DNA from: Saccharothrix sp. NRRL B-16348
GTDB lineage: Bacteria; Actinomycetota; Actinomycetes; Mycobacteriales; Pseudonocardiaceae
Direction: 5' to 3'
Length of the DNA stretch: 64,000 bases
NCBI RefSeq assembly: GCF_001280085.1
Contig: NZ_LGED01000125.1
Span: 62,001 to 126,000, forward strand
A model generated the notes under the pieces. The model made no database searches. It was not told the DNA's origin and saw only the letters and a list, made by a program, of their open reading frames with translations. How positions within the stretch are numbered: the first letter of the stretch is position 1; each line of letters starts with the position of its first letter. This document shows, piece by piece, positions 1-8,597 of this stretch. Both the position numbers and the translations under genes were made by a program.

Positions 1-2142
1 TCCACGATCCTGGTCGGCACCGAGACCGTGCCGCCGGACGTGATCGGCCGCTGGGCCGGGCGGCTCAACCTGCTCGCCGCGTACGGCCTCACCGAGGCCA
101 CGGTCAACTCCACGCTGTGGAAGGCCGAGCCGGAGTGGGACACGGCCGTGCCGATCGGCATCCCCGACCCCAACACCACCGTGTACGTGCTGGACGACCG
201 GCTGCGGCCGGTGCCGCCCGGTGTGGTCGGCGAGCTGTACGTGTCCGGCCGCGGCCTGGCCCGCGGGTACATCGGCCAAGCGGCGCTGACGGCGTCCCGG
301 TTCGTCGCGTCGCCGTTCGGCCCTCCGGGCGCCCGCATGTACCGCACGGGCGACCGCGCGCGCTGGCGCGCGGACGGCAACCTGGACTTCCTCGGCCGCG
401 TCGACACCCAGGTCAAGATCCGGGGCTTCCGGATCGAGCTCGGCGAGATCGAGGCCGCCCTGACCCGGCACCCGGCCGTGGCGCAGGCCGCCGTGCTCGC
501 CGACCGCGCGGGTGACGTGACCAGGCTCGTCGGGTACGTGGTCGGCTCGACGGACGACGACCTGCGCGCGTTCGTCGCCGAACGGCTGCCCGAGTACATG
601 GTCCCGGCCGCGGTGCTCTTCCTGGACGGTCCGCTGCCGCTGACGCCGAACGGCAAGCTCGACCGCCGCGCCCTGCCGCGGCCGGACTGGTCCGCGCTGA
701 CCGGCGACGACCGGCCCGTGACGCCGGAGCAGAAGGCGATCGCGGAGCTGTTCGCCGAAATCCTTGGTGTGTCGCCGGGCATCCACGACAACTTCTTCGG
801 CCTCGGCGGCCACTCGATGGCGTCCATGCGGCTGGTCGGCAAGATCCGGTCGGTGTTCGGGGTCGACGTGGCGCTGCGCGACGTGTTCGACTCGCCCACC
901 GTCGCCGGGCTCGCCGGGCGGCTGACCGGCGCCACCTCGGCCCGGCCGCGGTTGCGGCGCTTCGACCGCCCGGTGGAGCTGCCGCTGGCGCCGGTGCAGC
1001 GGGGTCCGGTTTTCTGGGACCACGCGCTGGCGTTGCGCGCCCGGACCCCGTTCGACGTGCCCGCGCTCGTCGCCGCGTACGCCGACGTCGTGGATCGGCA
1101 CGAGCCGCTGCGCACGGTGCTGGACGGTGACGTGCAGCGTGCCGTCCCCGTGCCGCCGTTGGCCGTGGAGCCGGTGGTGGCGCTGGCCGAGGCGTTGCCC
1201 GCGATCGCCGCCGAACCCGTGCCGCCTGGCCATCTCCCCGTGCGGGCCAGGCTGGTCGTGGACGCGTCCGGCGCGCAGGCGCTGCTGCTGACCATGAGCT
1301 ACCTCGCCGTGGACGAGTGGTCGGTCGTGCCGCTGTTCCGCGACCTCCAGCACGCCTACGCCGCCCGCCGGCGCGGTGAAGCTCCACAGTGGACGGTGCT
1401 GCCGGTGACCTACGCCGACTACGCGCTGTGGTCACTGGAAGTCGTGGAGTCGGTGGGGGAGAGGCAGCGGGCGTTCTGGCGCGACGCGCTGCGCGACCTG
1501 CCCGTGCTGCAGCTGCCCCGCTCCGGCGAGCGGCGGCCCGGCCGGCACCCCGCCGGCGTGGTCCCGTTCTCGCTCCCGGCCTCGCTGCACGCGGCGATCG
1601 ACCGGCTGGCCACCCGCACCGGCACCAGCATGTTCATGGTGGTGCAGGCCGCCGTGGCCGCGGCCCTGACGCCGTACGGCACGGACCTGCCGATCGGCAC
1701 GATGGTGGCTGGGCGGACCGAGGAGGCGCTGGCCGACCTGGTCGGCTGCTTCTTCAACCGGGTCGTGCTGCGCACCGACACCGCGGGCGACCCCAGCTAC
1801 ACCGAGCTGCTGGCCCGCGTCCGGGCCACCGACCTGGCCGCGTTCGACCACGCGGACGTGCCGGTGCCCGCCGAGCCGCAGGTCATGATCGTCCACCACG
1901 AGAAGGCGGTCCTGTCGACCCTGGAAGGCGACACGGGCTCGCTCGAAGCCGTGCCGACCGGCACGACACCCGCCGAGCTGACCGTCAGCTTCTACGAACC
2001 GCGCGACGACGGCCCCGTGCCGTGCTACCTCGTCTACGCGACCGACCTGTTCACCACGACCACCGCCCACCACCTGGCCGACGCCGTGCTGCACCACCTG
2101 CACCGCGCGACGACCGACCCCGACCAGAGGATCGAGCCGTGA
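1..2142 (+). CDS. Non-ribosomal peptide synthetase, 3' part (A-PCP-C* end)
   Basis: The 5' end lies outside the window; 713 residues remain. The sequence enters inside an adenylation domain ([36 protein letters not shown]; a [22 protein letters not shown] A8 motif; [10 protein letters not shown] at the end). A carrier protein follows with the phosphopantetheine serine in [12 protein letters not shown], then a condensation-type domain of about 390 residues that ends the protein without a thioesterase. C2 (RHEPLRT) and C5 ([12 protein letters not shown]) are clear. The catalytic HHxxxDG motif is replaced by SYLAVDE (nt 1297-1317), so peptide-bond formation by this domain is doubtful. It may be a structural or partner-recruiting domain, like the inactive X domain of glycopeptide synthetases, but that is inference. 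The stop overlaps the mbtH start by 4 nt. Confidence 0.93.
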   Translation, partial: STILVGTETVPPDVIGRWAGRLNLLAAYGLTEATVNSTLWKAEPEWDTAVPIGIPDPNTTVYVLDDRLRPVPPGVVGELYVSGRGLARGYIGQAALTASRFVASPFGPPGARMYRTGDRARWRADGNLDFLGRVDTQVKIRGFRIELGEIEAALTRHPAVAQAAVLADRAGDVTRLVGYVVGSTDDDLRAFVAERLPEYMVPAAVLFLDGPLPLTPNGKLDRRALPRPDWSALTGDDRPVTPEQKAIAELFAEILGVSPGIHDNFFGLGGHSMASMRLVGKIRSVFGVDVALRDVFDSPTVAGLAGRLTGATSARPRLRRFDRPVELPLAPVQRGPVFWDHALALRARTPFDVPALVAAYADVVDRHEPLRTVLDGDVQRAVPVPPLAVEPVVALAEALPAIAAEPVPPGHLPVRARLVVDASGAQALLLTMSYLAVDEWSVVPLFRDLQHAYAARRRGEAPQWTVLPVTYADYALWSLEVVESVGERQRAFWRDALRDLPVLQLPRSGERRPGRHPAGVVPFSLPASLHAAIDRLATRTGTSMFMVVQAAVAAALTPYGTDLPIGTMVAGRTEEALADLVGCFFNRVVLRTDTAGDPSYTELLARVRATDLAAFDHADVPVPAEPQVMIVHHEKAVLSTLEGDTGSLEAVPTGTTPAELTVSFYEPRDDGPVPCYLVYATDLFTTTTAHHLADAVLHHLHRATTDPDQRIEP

Positions 2143-2333
2143 CCAACCCGTTCGAAGACCCCGAAGGCCGTTTCCACGTCCTCGTCAACGAGGAGGGGCA
2201 GCACTCGCTGTGGCCCTCGTTCGCCGACATCCCCGCCGGCTGGACCACGCGCTTCGGCCCCGACACGCGTGACGCGTGCGTCGCCTACGTCGAGGAGCAC
2301 TGGACGGACCTGCGCCCCCTGTCCCTGCGCTGA
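2139..2333 (+). CDS. mbtH: MbtH-like protein (NRPS adenylation-domain chaperone)
   Basis: A 64-residue protein that carries the whole MbtH signature: NxExQxSLWP ([10 protein letters not shown]), PAGWTTRFG, and the C-terminal [10 protein letters not shown]. MbtH proteins bind NRPS adenylation domains and support their folding and amino-acid activation. The GTG start overlaps the stop of the NRPS gene (GTGA), so the two are translationally coupled and this protein most likely serves that synthetase. Family assignment is firm. Which adenylation domains need it cannot be seen here. Confidence 0.97.
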   Translation: MTNPFEDPEGRFHVLVNEEGQHSLWPSFADIPAGWTTRFGPDTRDACVAYVEEHWTDLRPLSLR

Positions 2334-2338
2334 CCGGC

Positions 2339-2400
2339 GCGAGTCGAACGCTCACGTCCACCGTGTCGAACGCTCAGGACCCCCGAGTTCACCGTTCAGG
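2339..2400. repeat. Three degenerate units of a ~22-nt intergenic repeat
   Basis: Units resemble GCGTGTCGAACGCTCAGGAC and GCGAGTCGAACGCTCACG, and end in CCGAGTTCACCGTTCAGG. The same family forms seven units at 61306-61460, and a single part-unit occurs near 33095-33112. The last unit here supplies the stop codon of the leftward gene ending at 2389. Confidence 0.7.
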
Positions 2401-2697
2401 TGCTCCGGGGTCCTGGCCCGGCCGCAGCCGCACCACGCCGTGGTCGAGGTCGATGTCCAGCGGTGGGGCGCCTTGGGTGTCTTCCTCGCGCATCACGGCC
2501 ACGGAGTCGCGGTGGTCCAGCTCCATCCGCTTGGAGCCGTAGAACATCGCGGTGATCTCGTTGACGGTCGTGGTGGCCAGGGGTGTGCCCTTGTGCTTCC
2601 GGTGGCGTTGGCGCAGCAGTTCGTACACCGCGACCCCGACCACGGCCAACGTCCCGCCGGGGATGCTCCACGCCAACACCGTCTCCACCGCGTCCAC
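2389..2697 (-). CDS. Small membrane protein, DUF6191-like
   Basis: A short protein of about 102 residues from the chosen GTG. It has one N-terminal hydrophobic segment (WSIPGGTLAVVGVAVYELL), a basic stretch (RQRHRKHKG), and a soluble tail with NEITAMFYGSKRMELDHR and a region rich in Asp. This pattern matches my memory of DUF6191 proteins of actinomycetes, whose function is unknown. The frame is open to an ATG at 2766, but those extra 23 residues are Arg/Pro-rich and look non-coding, so a GTG near 2697 or 2688 is preferred. The stop codon lies inside a repeat unit. Confidence 0.65.
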   Translation of the reverse strand: MDAVETVLAWSIPGGTLAVVGVAVYELLRQRHRKHKGTPLATTTVNEITAMFYGSKRMELDHRDSVAVMREEDTQGAPPLDIDLDHGVVRLRPGQDPGAPER

Positions 2698-2780
2698 ACG
2701 GTCCGAACGGCCGGCGGGGCGCGAGGGTTCCGGAGTACCCCGTGGGACGGCGCGGTGCCGTCCCACGAGGTGTCGTCAGG

Positions 2781-3353
2781 TCAGTACACGAAGCACTCCG
2801 TGCTGCTGCCCGTGAAGCCCGCCGCACGCACGTCGGCCGGTGCGAACGAACCGGCGAACCGGCGCTCGACCTCGGCGCGCTCGGCGGCGTTCGGCAGGTC
2901 GTTGCGGCACGAGATCGGCGCGCTGGAGCCGGACATGAGGTCGGCGCACAGGCCGGTCCGCCGGTCCGGCAGGCCGAGGATGTGCCCGATCTCGTGCGTC
3001 GAGATCCGCGGCCGGTAGTAGCCCTGCTGGACGGCCTGGCGTCCCATGTAGACGGTGCCGTTGCCGAGCGACGTCACGTAGGCGCGCGGCCAGCCGTTGT
3101 CCGCGAGGATGCGGATGTTGACCGGCGTGCCGGACGCCCGGCGGGCCAGCTTGACGTTGGACACCGAGTTGTTCCAGTTCGTCGCGGCGCGATCCCAGTC
3201 CGCGGTGAACTCCTGGGCCTGGCTCACGTCGTAGTACAGGGTGCGGACCAGGGCCTGCGGCTCCGCCGACGCGGCGGGCGCCGCCACCGCGACCAGCGGC
3301 AGCAGCAGTCCCAGCACGCCGGCGAGGACGCCGACCGCCTTTCGTACGAGCAT
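2781..3353 (-). CDS. Secreted snapalysin-type zinc metalloprotease (M7)
   Basis: A 190-residue precursor with a Sec signal peptide (MLVRKAVGVLAGVLGLL, AxA-like cleavage near PAASA). The mature part carries HEIGHILGLPD, the HExxHxxGxxD zinc site of snapalysins, the small extracellular neutral proteases first known from Streptomyces. Cysteines downstream (GLCADLMSG, APISCRND) could form the disulfide seen in the family. The ATG at 3353 is chosen because AAGGAGA lies at proper distance and the signal peptide starts there. A longer open frame to 3518 is not needed. No LysR-type activator is next to it, unlike the Streptomyces snpA locus. Confidence 0.92.
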   Translation of the reverse strand: MLVRKAVGVLAGVLGLLLPLVAVAAPAASAEPQALVRTLYYDVSQAQEFTADWDRAATNWNNSVSNVKLARRASGTPVNIRILADNGWPRAYVTSLGNGTVYMGRQAVQQGYYRPRISTHEIGHILGLPDRRTGLCADLMSGSSAPISCRNDLPNAAERAEVERRFAGSFAPADVRAAGFTGSSTECFVY

Positions 3354-3501
3354 GGTGGTCTCCTTGGGTACAGGGAAGGGAGCCGTGTGACAGGGGAGGC
3401 TCCCGCCACCCAACGAACCAGCGCGTAGCCGGTTGTCACCAGACCCATACGTAGGGTTGTTCGACTGTGATCGGGTCGGCCCGCCGTGTGAAGCTGCGGC
3501 C

Positions 3502-3984
3502 ATGACCGACGAGATCACCGTTTCCCTGTGGCGTGACCAGGCGCTCGCGCCCCTCCTGCTCGCCTACCACCTGCGGACCGAGGCCGAGAAGGGCGCCGCG
3601 GTGTCCGCCGTCGAGGAACTGCCGCCGCGCTACCGGGCCGAGGTGCTCGACCCGCGGGCCGCGTTCGCCGCGGACACCGTGCTGGTGGCCGAGACCGGCG
3701 GGAACGCGGTGGGCTGCGTGGTGGCCTCCGCGCCGACCGGAGGCTCGCTGGAGGTCAAGCGGCTGTGGGTGGACCCGGCCTGTCGAGGCAGGGGAGCGGC
3801 GAAGGCGCTGGTCGGCTCGGCGCTGCGGCACGCCGCCGACAGCGGCGCGGGGTCGGTGCGGTTGTCGGTCTGGCAGTGGCGGCAGGACGCCCTCGGCCTC
3901 TACGAACGCCTCGGCTTCACCCATGAGGACTCCTGGGACGACCGGCCCGGCCTGGTGTGCATGCGACGATCGGTACACGAATAG
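3502..3984 (+). CDS. GNAT-family N-acetyltransferase
   Basis: A 160-residue protein with the GNAT acetyl-CoA-binding core: VKRLWVDPACRGRGAAKALVG (Q/RxxGxG/A motif A) followed by ALGLYERLGF (motif B). It probably transfers acetyl from acetyl-CoA to a small-molecule or protein amine. The substrate cannot be read from the sequence. The ATG at 3502 starts MTDEITVSLW and removes an unsupported upstream extension. Its stop codon lies within a palindrome in front of the padR gene, and the two genes are 51 bp apart on the same strand. Confidence 0.88.
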   Translation: MTDEITVSLWRDQALAPLLLAYHLRTEAEKGAAVSAVEELPPRYRAEVLDPRAAFAADTVLVAETGGNAVGCVVASAPTGGSLEVKRLWVDPACRGRGAAKALVGSALRHAADSGAGSVRLSVWQWRQDALGLYERLGFTHEDSWDDRPGLVCMRRSVHE

Positions 3985-4025
3985 TTGACGCCGACTAGTT
4001 GTTCCTGGATAGTCAGAGTTGACTA
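3982..4025 (+). promoter_or_regulatory. Candidate PadR operator: two palindromes
   Basis: TAGTCA-GAGT-TGACTA (4010-4025) is a perfect 6-bp inverted repeat ending at the ribosome-binding site of the padR gene. A weaker one, TAGT-N8-ACTA (3982-3997), lies 28 bp upstream. Autorepression by the PadR protein is inferred from position. Confidence 0.55.
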
Positions 4026-4035
4026 GGAGGTGGCG

Positions 4036-4617
4036 GTGACGTCCAAGCGCAAGGTCGGCAACCTGCTCGGGCTGGCGGTGCTCGGCTATCTCGTCCGCGC
4101 GCCCATGCACCCCTACGAGCTGAGCCGGCTCATGCGGGCGCACGGTGACGACCGCAGCATCAAGTTCACCCACGGCTCGCTCTACATGGTGTTCGGCCAG
4201 CTCGCCAAGGCCGGGTTCATCGTGGAGCACGAGACGTCCCGCGAGGGCCAGCGGCCGGAGCGCACGGTCTACGCGTTGACCGACGCCGGCCGCGCCGAGC
4301 TGAAGGACTGGATGCGCGAGCTCGTCGCCGAGCCGGCGCACGAGCACCCGAAGTTCGTCGCGGCCCTGTCCATGATCGCGGCCCTGCACCCGGACGAGGT
4401 GGCCGCGCTGCTGCGCGACCGGCTCGACGGGCTGCGCCGGCAGTTGGCCGAGGCCGAGGCGATCGTGGCCGGCGCCGACGCGCACCCGCTCTTCCTGGTC
4501 GAAGAGGAGTACCGCATCGCGCTGCTGAACGCCGAGGTGGCGTTCGTCCGGCACTTCCTGGAGCGCATCGACGACTGGCGCCCGCTGTGGGCGGGCTTCC
4601 ACGAGGAGGAACGATGA
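4036..4617 (+). CDS. PadR-family transcriptional regulator
   Basis: A 193-residue protein with an N-terminal winged helix (LLGLAVLGYLVRAPMHPYELSRLM; HGSLYMVFGQLAKAGFI; RTVYALTDAGRAELKDWM), typical of PadR, and a C-terminal helical dimerisation domain (Vir_C-like, about residues 95-190). GTG 4036 is preferred over GTG 4030 because AGGAGG sits at 4025-4030, five bases upstream. The start of the following flavin monooxygenase overlaps this stop (ATGA), so regulator and enzyme form an operon. The regulator probably senses the monooxygenase substrate and represses both genes. Confidence 0.93.
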   Translation: MTSKRKVGNLLGLAVLGYLVRAPMHPYELSRLMRAHGDDRSIKFTHGSLYMVFGQLAKAGFIVEHETSREGQRPERTVYALTDAGRAELKDWMRELVAEPAHEHPKFVAALSMIAALHPDEVAALLRDRLDGLRRQLAEAEAIVAGADAHPLFLVEEEYRIALLNAEVAFVRHFLERIDDWRPLWAGFHEEER

Positions 4618-5792
4618 GAGCGACCGTCATCGGCGGCGGCATCGGCGGGCCCGTCGCCGCGCTGGCCCTGCGGAAGGCCGGTATCGAGGCGACCGTCCAC
4701 GAGCGGTACGACCGCACGGCCGACGGCTCGGGCGGCGCGCTGAGCATCGCGCCCAACGGGTTGCAGGCGTTGGAGGTCGTCGGCCTGGCCGACGCGGTGC
4801 GGGAGATCGGCACGCCGATGACCGCGATGGAGCTGCAGAGCTGGACGGGCAAGACGCTCGGCCGGTTCGGCAGCGAACCGCCCCAACTGCTCGTGTGGCG
4901 TTACGACCTCTACCGCGTGCTGCGAGAGGAAGCGCTCCGGCGCGGGATCAGCATCGAGCACGGCAAGGAACTCGTCGACGCCGTGGACCGCGGCACGCAC
5001 GTCACGGCACGGTTCGCCGACGGCTCCGAGGTGGACGCCGACGTGCTGGTCGGCGCGGACGGCATCCGGTCGACCGTGCGGCGGGTCGTCGACCCGGACG
5101 CGCCGGGCCCGCGCTACGCCGGTCTGCTCGGCTTCGGCGCGCGGCTGGCGCGGACCGGTGAGCCGTCGTCCGGCGGCGCGATGCGGCTCGTCTCGGGCAA
5201 GCGCGCGTTCTTCGGCTACCAGGTCGGCGACGACGGCTCCGGCGGCTGGTTCGCCAACCTGCCGCACAAGACACCGCTGACCACCGCCGAAGCACGGGCC
5301 ACGAGCCCGGCGCGGTGGCTGGCCGTGCTGGGCGAGGCGTTCGCCGCCGACCGCACACCCGCCGCGCGCCTGATCGCCGCCACCGACCCGGCCGACCTCG
5401 TCGTGACGGGCGCGTTGGAGGACGTGCCGAGCGTGCCGAAGTGGAGCCGCGGCAGGCTGGTGCTGGTCGGCGACGCCGCGCACGCCACGTCGCCGAGTTC
5501 GGGCCAGGGCGCCTCGCTGGCGTTCGAGAGCGCCGTGCAACTGGCCCGCTGCCTGCGCGACCTGCCGCACGACGAGGCGTTCCGGACCTACGAGGCGCTG
5601 CGCCGCGGCCGGGTGGAGCGGATCATCGCCCAGGCCGCGCGGACGAACCGCGACAAGGCCGCCGGACCCGTGGGCCGCCTGCTGCGCGACGCGCTGATGC
5701 CCCTGGCGTTCAAGTTCGCCGACCCGGCGAGGTTCACCTGGCAGTTCGACCACCGGATCGAGTGGGACGACACCCTCACCACCGCGGCCTGA
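4614..5792 (+). CDS. FAD-dependent aromatic monooxygenase (class A)
   Basis: A 392-residue flavoprotein. The N-terminal GGGIGGPVAALALRKAG is the dinucleotide-binding GxGxxG; VLVGADGIRSTVR is the DG motif; LVGDAAHATSPSSGQGAS is the GD motif that binds the FAD ribose. This is the PHBH-fold family that hydroxylates aromatic or polyketide substrates using NAD(P)H and O2, or confers resistance such as rifampicin or tetracycline hydroxylation. The exact substrate is unknown. Its start is coupled to the PadR gene (ATGA overlap) with GAGGAGGA upstream, so induction by the substrate via PadR is likely. Confidence 0.92.
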   Translation: MRATVIGGGIGGPVAALALRKAGIEATVHERYDRTADGSGGALSIAPNGLQALEVVGLADAVREIGTPMTAMELQSWTGKTLGRFGSEPPQLLVWRYDLYRVLREEALRRGISIEHGKELVDAVDRGTHVTARFADGSEVDADVLVGADGIRSTVRRVVDPDAPGPRYAGLLGFGARLARTGEPSSGGAMRLVSGKRAFFGYQVGDDGSGGWFANLPHKTPLTTAEARATSPARWLAVLGEAFAADRTPAARLIAATDPADLVVTGALEDVPSVPKWSRGRLVLVGDAAHATSPSSGQGASLAFESAVQLARCLRDLPHDEAFRTYEALRRGRVERIIAQAARTNRDKAAGPVGRLLRDALMPLAFKFADPARFTWQFDHRIEWDDTLTTAA

Positions 5793-5803
5793 CCGACTCG
5801 GCT

Positions 5804-6577
5804 CTAGCGCGGGTAGTCGAGCGGATGGTCGATGCGATCGGCCATCGCCTGGTAGGCGTTCACCATGGTGACCTCGCGGAAGTGCTTCGAGGCCTTCTCC
5901 CAGTCCCACGTCAGCTTGTCACCGTGGTGCTTCATGCGGAGGCCGCCGAAGGTCATCCGGAGCATGAAGTCGCGCTTGGTGTCCACGACGAAGGCACTGA
6001 GAGTCGTGCCGGTGCCGGTGTCACCCAGGATGACGGTCGCCTTCTCCCACGGACCGTCGAGGGTGCGTTCGGCCAGGCTGCCGGCCTCGTCCTCGTAGAC
6101 GTCGCGCATGAGCTGCAACATCAGGTCGTACCGCCCGGTCGGCGTCTTGTACTTCTCGTCGTGGTAGAGGTGGCCCTCCATGTTGGCCGTGCCGAACCCG
6201 ATCGAGATCAACCCCTCGGCGTTGTTGGACCGGTGCTTGGGGTCCTCGTAGAAGAGGGCGCGCCCCTCGCACAGCCGGACCCCGGCCGTGTTCTGGCCGT
6301 TCGTGCTGAGCAGGTCGTCGGCGAACTTCTGGTAGTCGAGGAACTCGGCGAGTTCGCGCACGTGGTCGGCGAACATGTCACAGGCCTTCCACGCCTCGAT
6401 GTTGGCCGCCTTCACCTCTTCCATCGACTTGACGCTGGGAGCAGTCGGAGGTGTCGGCGTCTTGCCCGCGACGCCGCCACCGCCTCCGCACGCGGCGAGC
6501 AGGAGCCCGGTGGCGACGACGGCCACCAGGCCCTTGCCGAACCTTCGCCGTCGACGGGGTGTCGATGGGGTGGTCAC
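5804..6577 (-). CDS. Lipoprotein of unknown function
   Basis: A 257-residue protein with a twin-basic N-terminus (RRRRRFGKG), a hydrophobic stretch and a lipobox (LLLAACGG), so it should be lipid-anchored on the outer face of the membrane. A Gly/Thr/Pro linker (residues about 33-45) leads to a globular region of about 210 residues with two Cys (WKACDMF and RLCEGR) that may pair, and repeated aromatic and charged segments. I do not recognise the family; DUF3558-type lipoproteins of Pseudonocardiales are a possible relative. The GTG start has GGAGG eight bases upstream. It stands alone, 11 bp from the convergent monooxygenase gene. Confidence 0.8.
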   Translation of the reverse strand: MTTPSTPRRRRRFGKGLVAVVATGLLLAACGGGGGVAGKTPTPPTAPSVKSMEEVKAANIEAWKACDMFADHVRELAEFLDYQKFADDLLSTNGQNTAGVRLCEGRALFYEDPKHRSNNAEGLISIGFGTANMEGHLYHDEKYKTPTGRYDLMLQLMRDVYEDEAGSLAERTLDGPWEKATVILGDTGTGTTLSAFVVDTKRDFMLRMTFGGLRMKHHGDKLTWDWEKASKHFREVTMVNAYQAMADRIDHPLDYPR

Positions 6578-6731
6578 GGCGCATCCTCCAGGGGGTTGTC
6601 GATCGGAGAGCTGTCGCCCTGGCGGCGTACACGCGTGCGCCGGTGCAACAGCTGATCAACACGTTAGGAGATCAATGGCTCCACCGGTGTCCGGTGAACA
6701 CCGGACAGGCGGGGTTCCCGACCGGACCGTC

Positions 6732-7652
6732 CTATGTGGTCTTGGCCGCCGCCGTCGTCTCGCGGAGCACCGCCCAGGCGTCCGCCACCGGACCCACGTG
6801 CCCGAGCTTGTCGGGGTTGATCACCGTGCGGATCGTGTGAATCTGCCCGTCGACGATGTCGAGCGCCCAGGTGTTGACCACCTTGCCGTCCCGGTCGCGG
6901 AACACCGCGCCCGGCTCGCCGTTCACCGGCCGGGGCTCCACGACACCGCCGATCCGGACGAACGGCGGCACGAGCGAGGCGAGCACCCGCGCCACCTTCT
7001 CCGCGCCGACGAACCGCGCGGCCCACTGCGGCGCCTTGCCGCCGGAGTCACCGACCAATCGCACGTCGGCGGCGAGGAGTTCCCGCACACCGTCCACGTC
7101 CCCTTCCCGGAAGGCGTCGAAGAACCGTCCGGCGAGCTCGTCGCGCTCCCGCCGGTCGGCCTCGAACCGGGGCCGGCCCGCGTCCATGTGCCGGCGCGCC
7201 CGCACCGCGAGCTGGCGGCACGCCGACTCCGACCGACCCACGGCCGCCGCGACCTCGGGGAAGCCGAACCCGAACACCTCGCGCAGCACGAAGACCGCGC
7301 GTTCGAGCGGGGACAGCCGCTCCAGCAGGAGCAGGGCCGCCACCGACAGCGAGTCGGCCAGCTCCGCCGACCGCTCCGGGTCCTGGTACGGGTCGGTGAG
7401 CAGCGGCTCGGGGAACCACGGCCCCACGTACTCCTCGCGCCGGACGCGGGCCGAGCGCAGCACGTCGATCGAGATCCGGGTGACCACGGCCGAGAGGAAC
7501 GCCTTGGTCGACGTCGGCCGGGTCGGCGAGGCGTCGTGGCGCAGCCAGGTCTCCTGGACCGCGTCCTCGGCCTCCGCCACGCTGCCCAGGATCCGGTAGG
7601 CGATCGAGAACAGCAGCGGGCGCAGCTCCTCGAACTCCTCGTCACGGGTCAC
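6732..7652 (-). CDS. ECF41-family RNA polymerase sigma factor (SigJ-like)
   Basis: A 306-residue protein. Region 2 (ELRPLLFSIAYRILGS, AEDAVQETWLR) and region 4 (LSPLERAVFVLREVFGF, SACRQLAVRARRHM) are followed by a SnoaL-like C-terminal extension of about 130 residues. The linker motif WFPEP (family WLPEP) and the C-terminal NPDKL are hallmarks of ECF41, in which the extension replaces a separate anti-sigma factor. The gene overlaps the upstream SDR stop by 4 nt (GTGA). ECF41 genes are commonly paired with carboxymuconolactone decarboxylases, oxidoreductases or epimerases, so the SDR is the probable target or partner. Confidence 0.94.
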   Translation of the reverse strand: MTRDEEFEELRPLLFSIAYRILGSVAEAEDAVQETWLRHDASPTRPTSTKAFLSAVVTRISIDVLRSARVRREEYVGPWFPEPLLTDPYQDPERSAELADSLSVAALLLLERLSPLERAVFVLREVFGFGFPEVAAAVGRSESACRQLAVRARRHMDAGRPRFEADRRERDELAGRFFDAFREGDVDGVRELLAADVRLVGDSGGKAPQWAARFVGAEKVARVLASLVPPFVRIGGVVEPRPVNGEPGAVFRDRDGKVVNTWALDIVDGQIHTIRTVINPDKLGHVGPVADAWAVLRETTAAAKTT

Positions 7653-8404
7653 CAGGACACCGGGCCTTCCTCGCCGAAGAACCCCGCGGTGGGTCCGTCC
7701 GCGCCGAGCGTGGCCAGCCGCACCACGACCGCCGCGCCCTGCGCGACCGTGAGGAACCCGGTGTGGTTGTTGCTGTCCGTGTCGACGTAGCCGGGTGCGA
7801 CGGCGTTGACGAGGATGCCGTCCCCGCGCAGTTCGTTGGCGTACTGCACGGTCAGCGCGTTCAACGCGGTCTTGGACGGCGAGTACGCGGCCGACGGCAG
7901 CAGCGCGGCGAACGGGCCGTGCGGGTCGCTGGTGAGGGTCAGCGACGCGGCGTGGCTGCTGACGTTCACCACGCGCGGCGCGGGTGACCGCCGCAGCAGC
8001 GGCAGCATCGCGTTGGTCACCGCGATCACCCCGAAGACGTTGGTCTCGAACACCTCCCTGACCATGTCCAGGTCGACCGAGCCGGGTAGCTGGTCGTGCG
8101 CGTCCGCGGGCGAGACCTGCCCGGAACCGGTGATGCCGGCGTTGTTGACCAGCACGTCGAGGCGCCCGAAGCGCTCCTCGACGTGCCGCGCGACCTCGCG
8201 GACGGTGGCCTGGTCGGTGACGTCCAGCGTCACGGCGTGCGCGTCGCCGCCCACCGCGCGCAGCGCCTCGGCCGCCTCCTCACCACGCCGCCGGTCCCGG
8301 GCGCCGACCAGGACCGTCATGCCCAGCGCCGCGAGGTGCTCCGCGACCCCGCGGCCGATCCCCTTGTTCGCCCCGGTGACCAGCGCGACCTTCTGCTCGC
8401 TCAT
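7649..8404 (-). CDS. Short-chain dehydrogenase/reductase
   Basis: A 251-residue classical SDR: TGANKGIGRG binds the cofactor, NNAGITG stabilises the fold, Ser of VNVSSHA and YSPSK give the catalytic Ser-Tyr-Lys set. The Gly-rich region followed by ARDRRRGE suggests NADP preference (Arg after beta-2). It resembles plant-type carbonyl reductases (MSEQKVALVTGANKGIG). The ATG at 8404 follows AGGAGCAGGTC. The 3' end overlaps the ECF41 sigma gene, so the two are co-translated. The substrate is unknown. Confidence 0.93.
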   Translation of the reverse strand: MSEQKVALVTGANKGIGRGVAEHLAALGMTVLVGARDRRRGEEAAEALRAVGGDAHAVTLDVTDQATVREVARHVEERFGRLDVLVNNAGITGSGQVSPADAHDQLPGSVDLDMVREVFETNVFGVIAVTNAMLPLLRRSPAPRVVNVSSHAASLTLTSDPHGPFAALLPSAAYSPSKTALNALTVQYANELRGDGILVNAVAPGYVDTDSNNHTGFLTVAQGAAVVVRLATLGADGPTAGFFGEEGPVSW

Positions 8405-8597
8405 GACCTGCTCCTCGTCCTCCGCCGAACCGCCTTCGGAACCCGAGACGAGACAGCCTCGCGCCCTGTGACATCCGGACGGGAACGACCGGGGCGGCGC
8501 AGCGTCGCCGTCCGCCCCGGCGAGCCGTTCGCACGATGCCCCTGACCCCCGGTCGTCGTCGCGTCGCGCCCGCCGTTGGATCCGGATAGTTTTCGGC

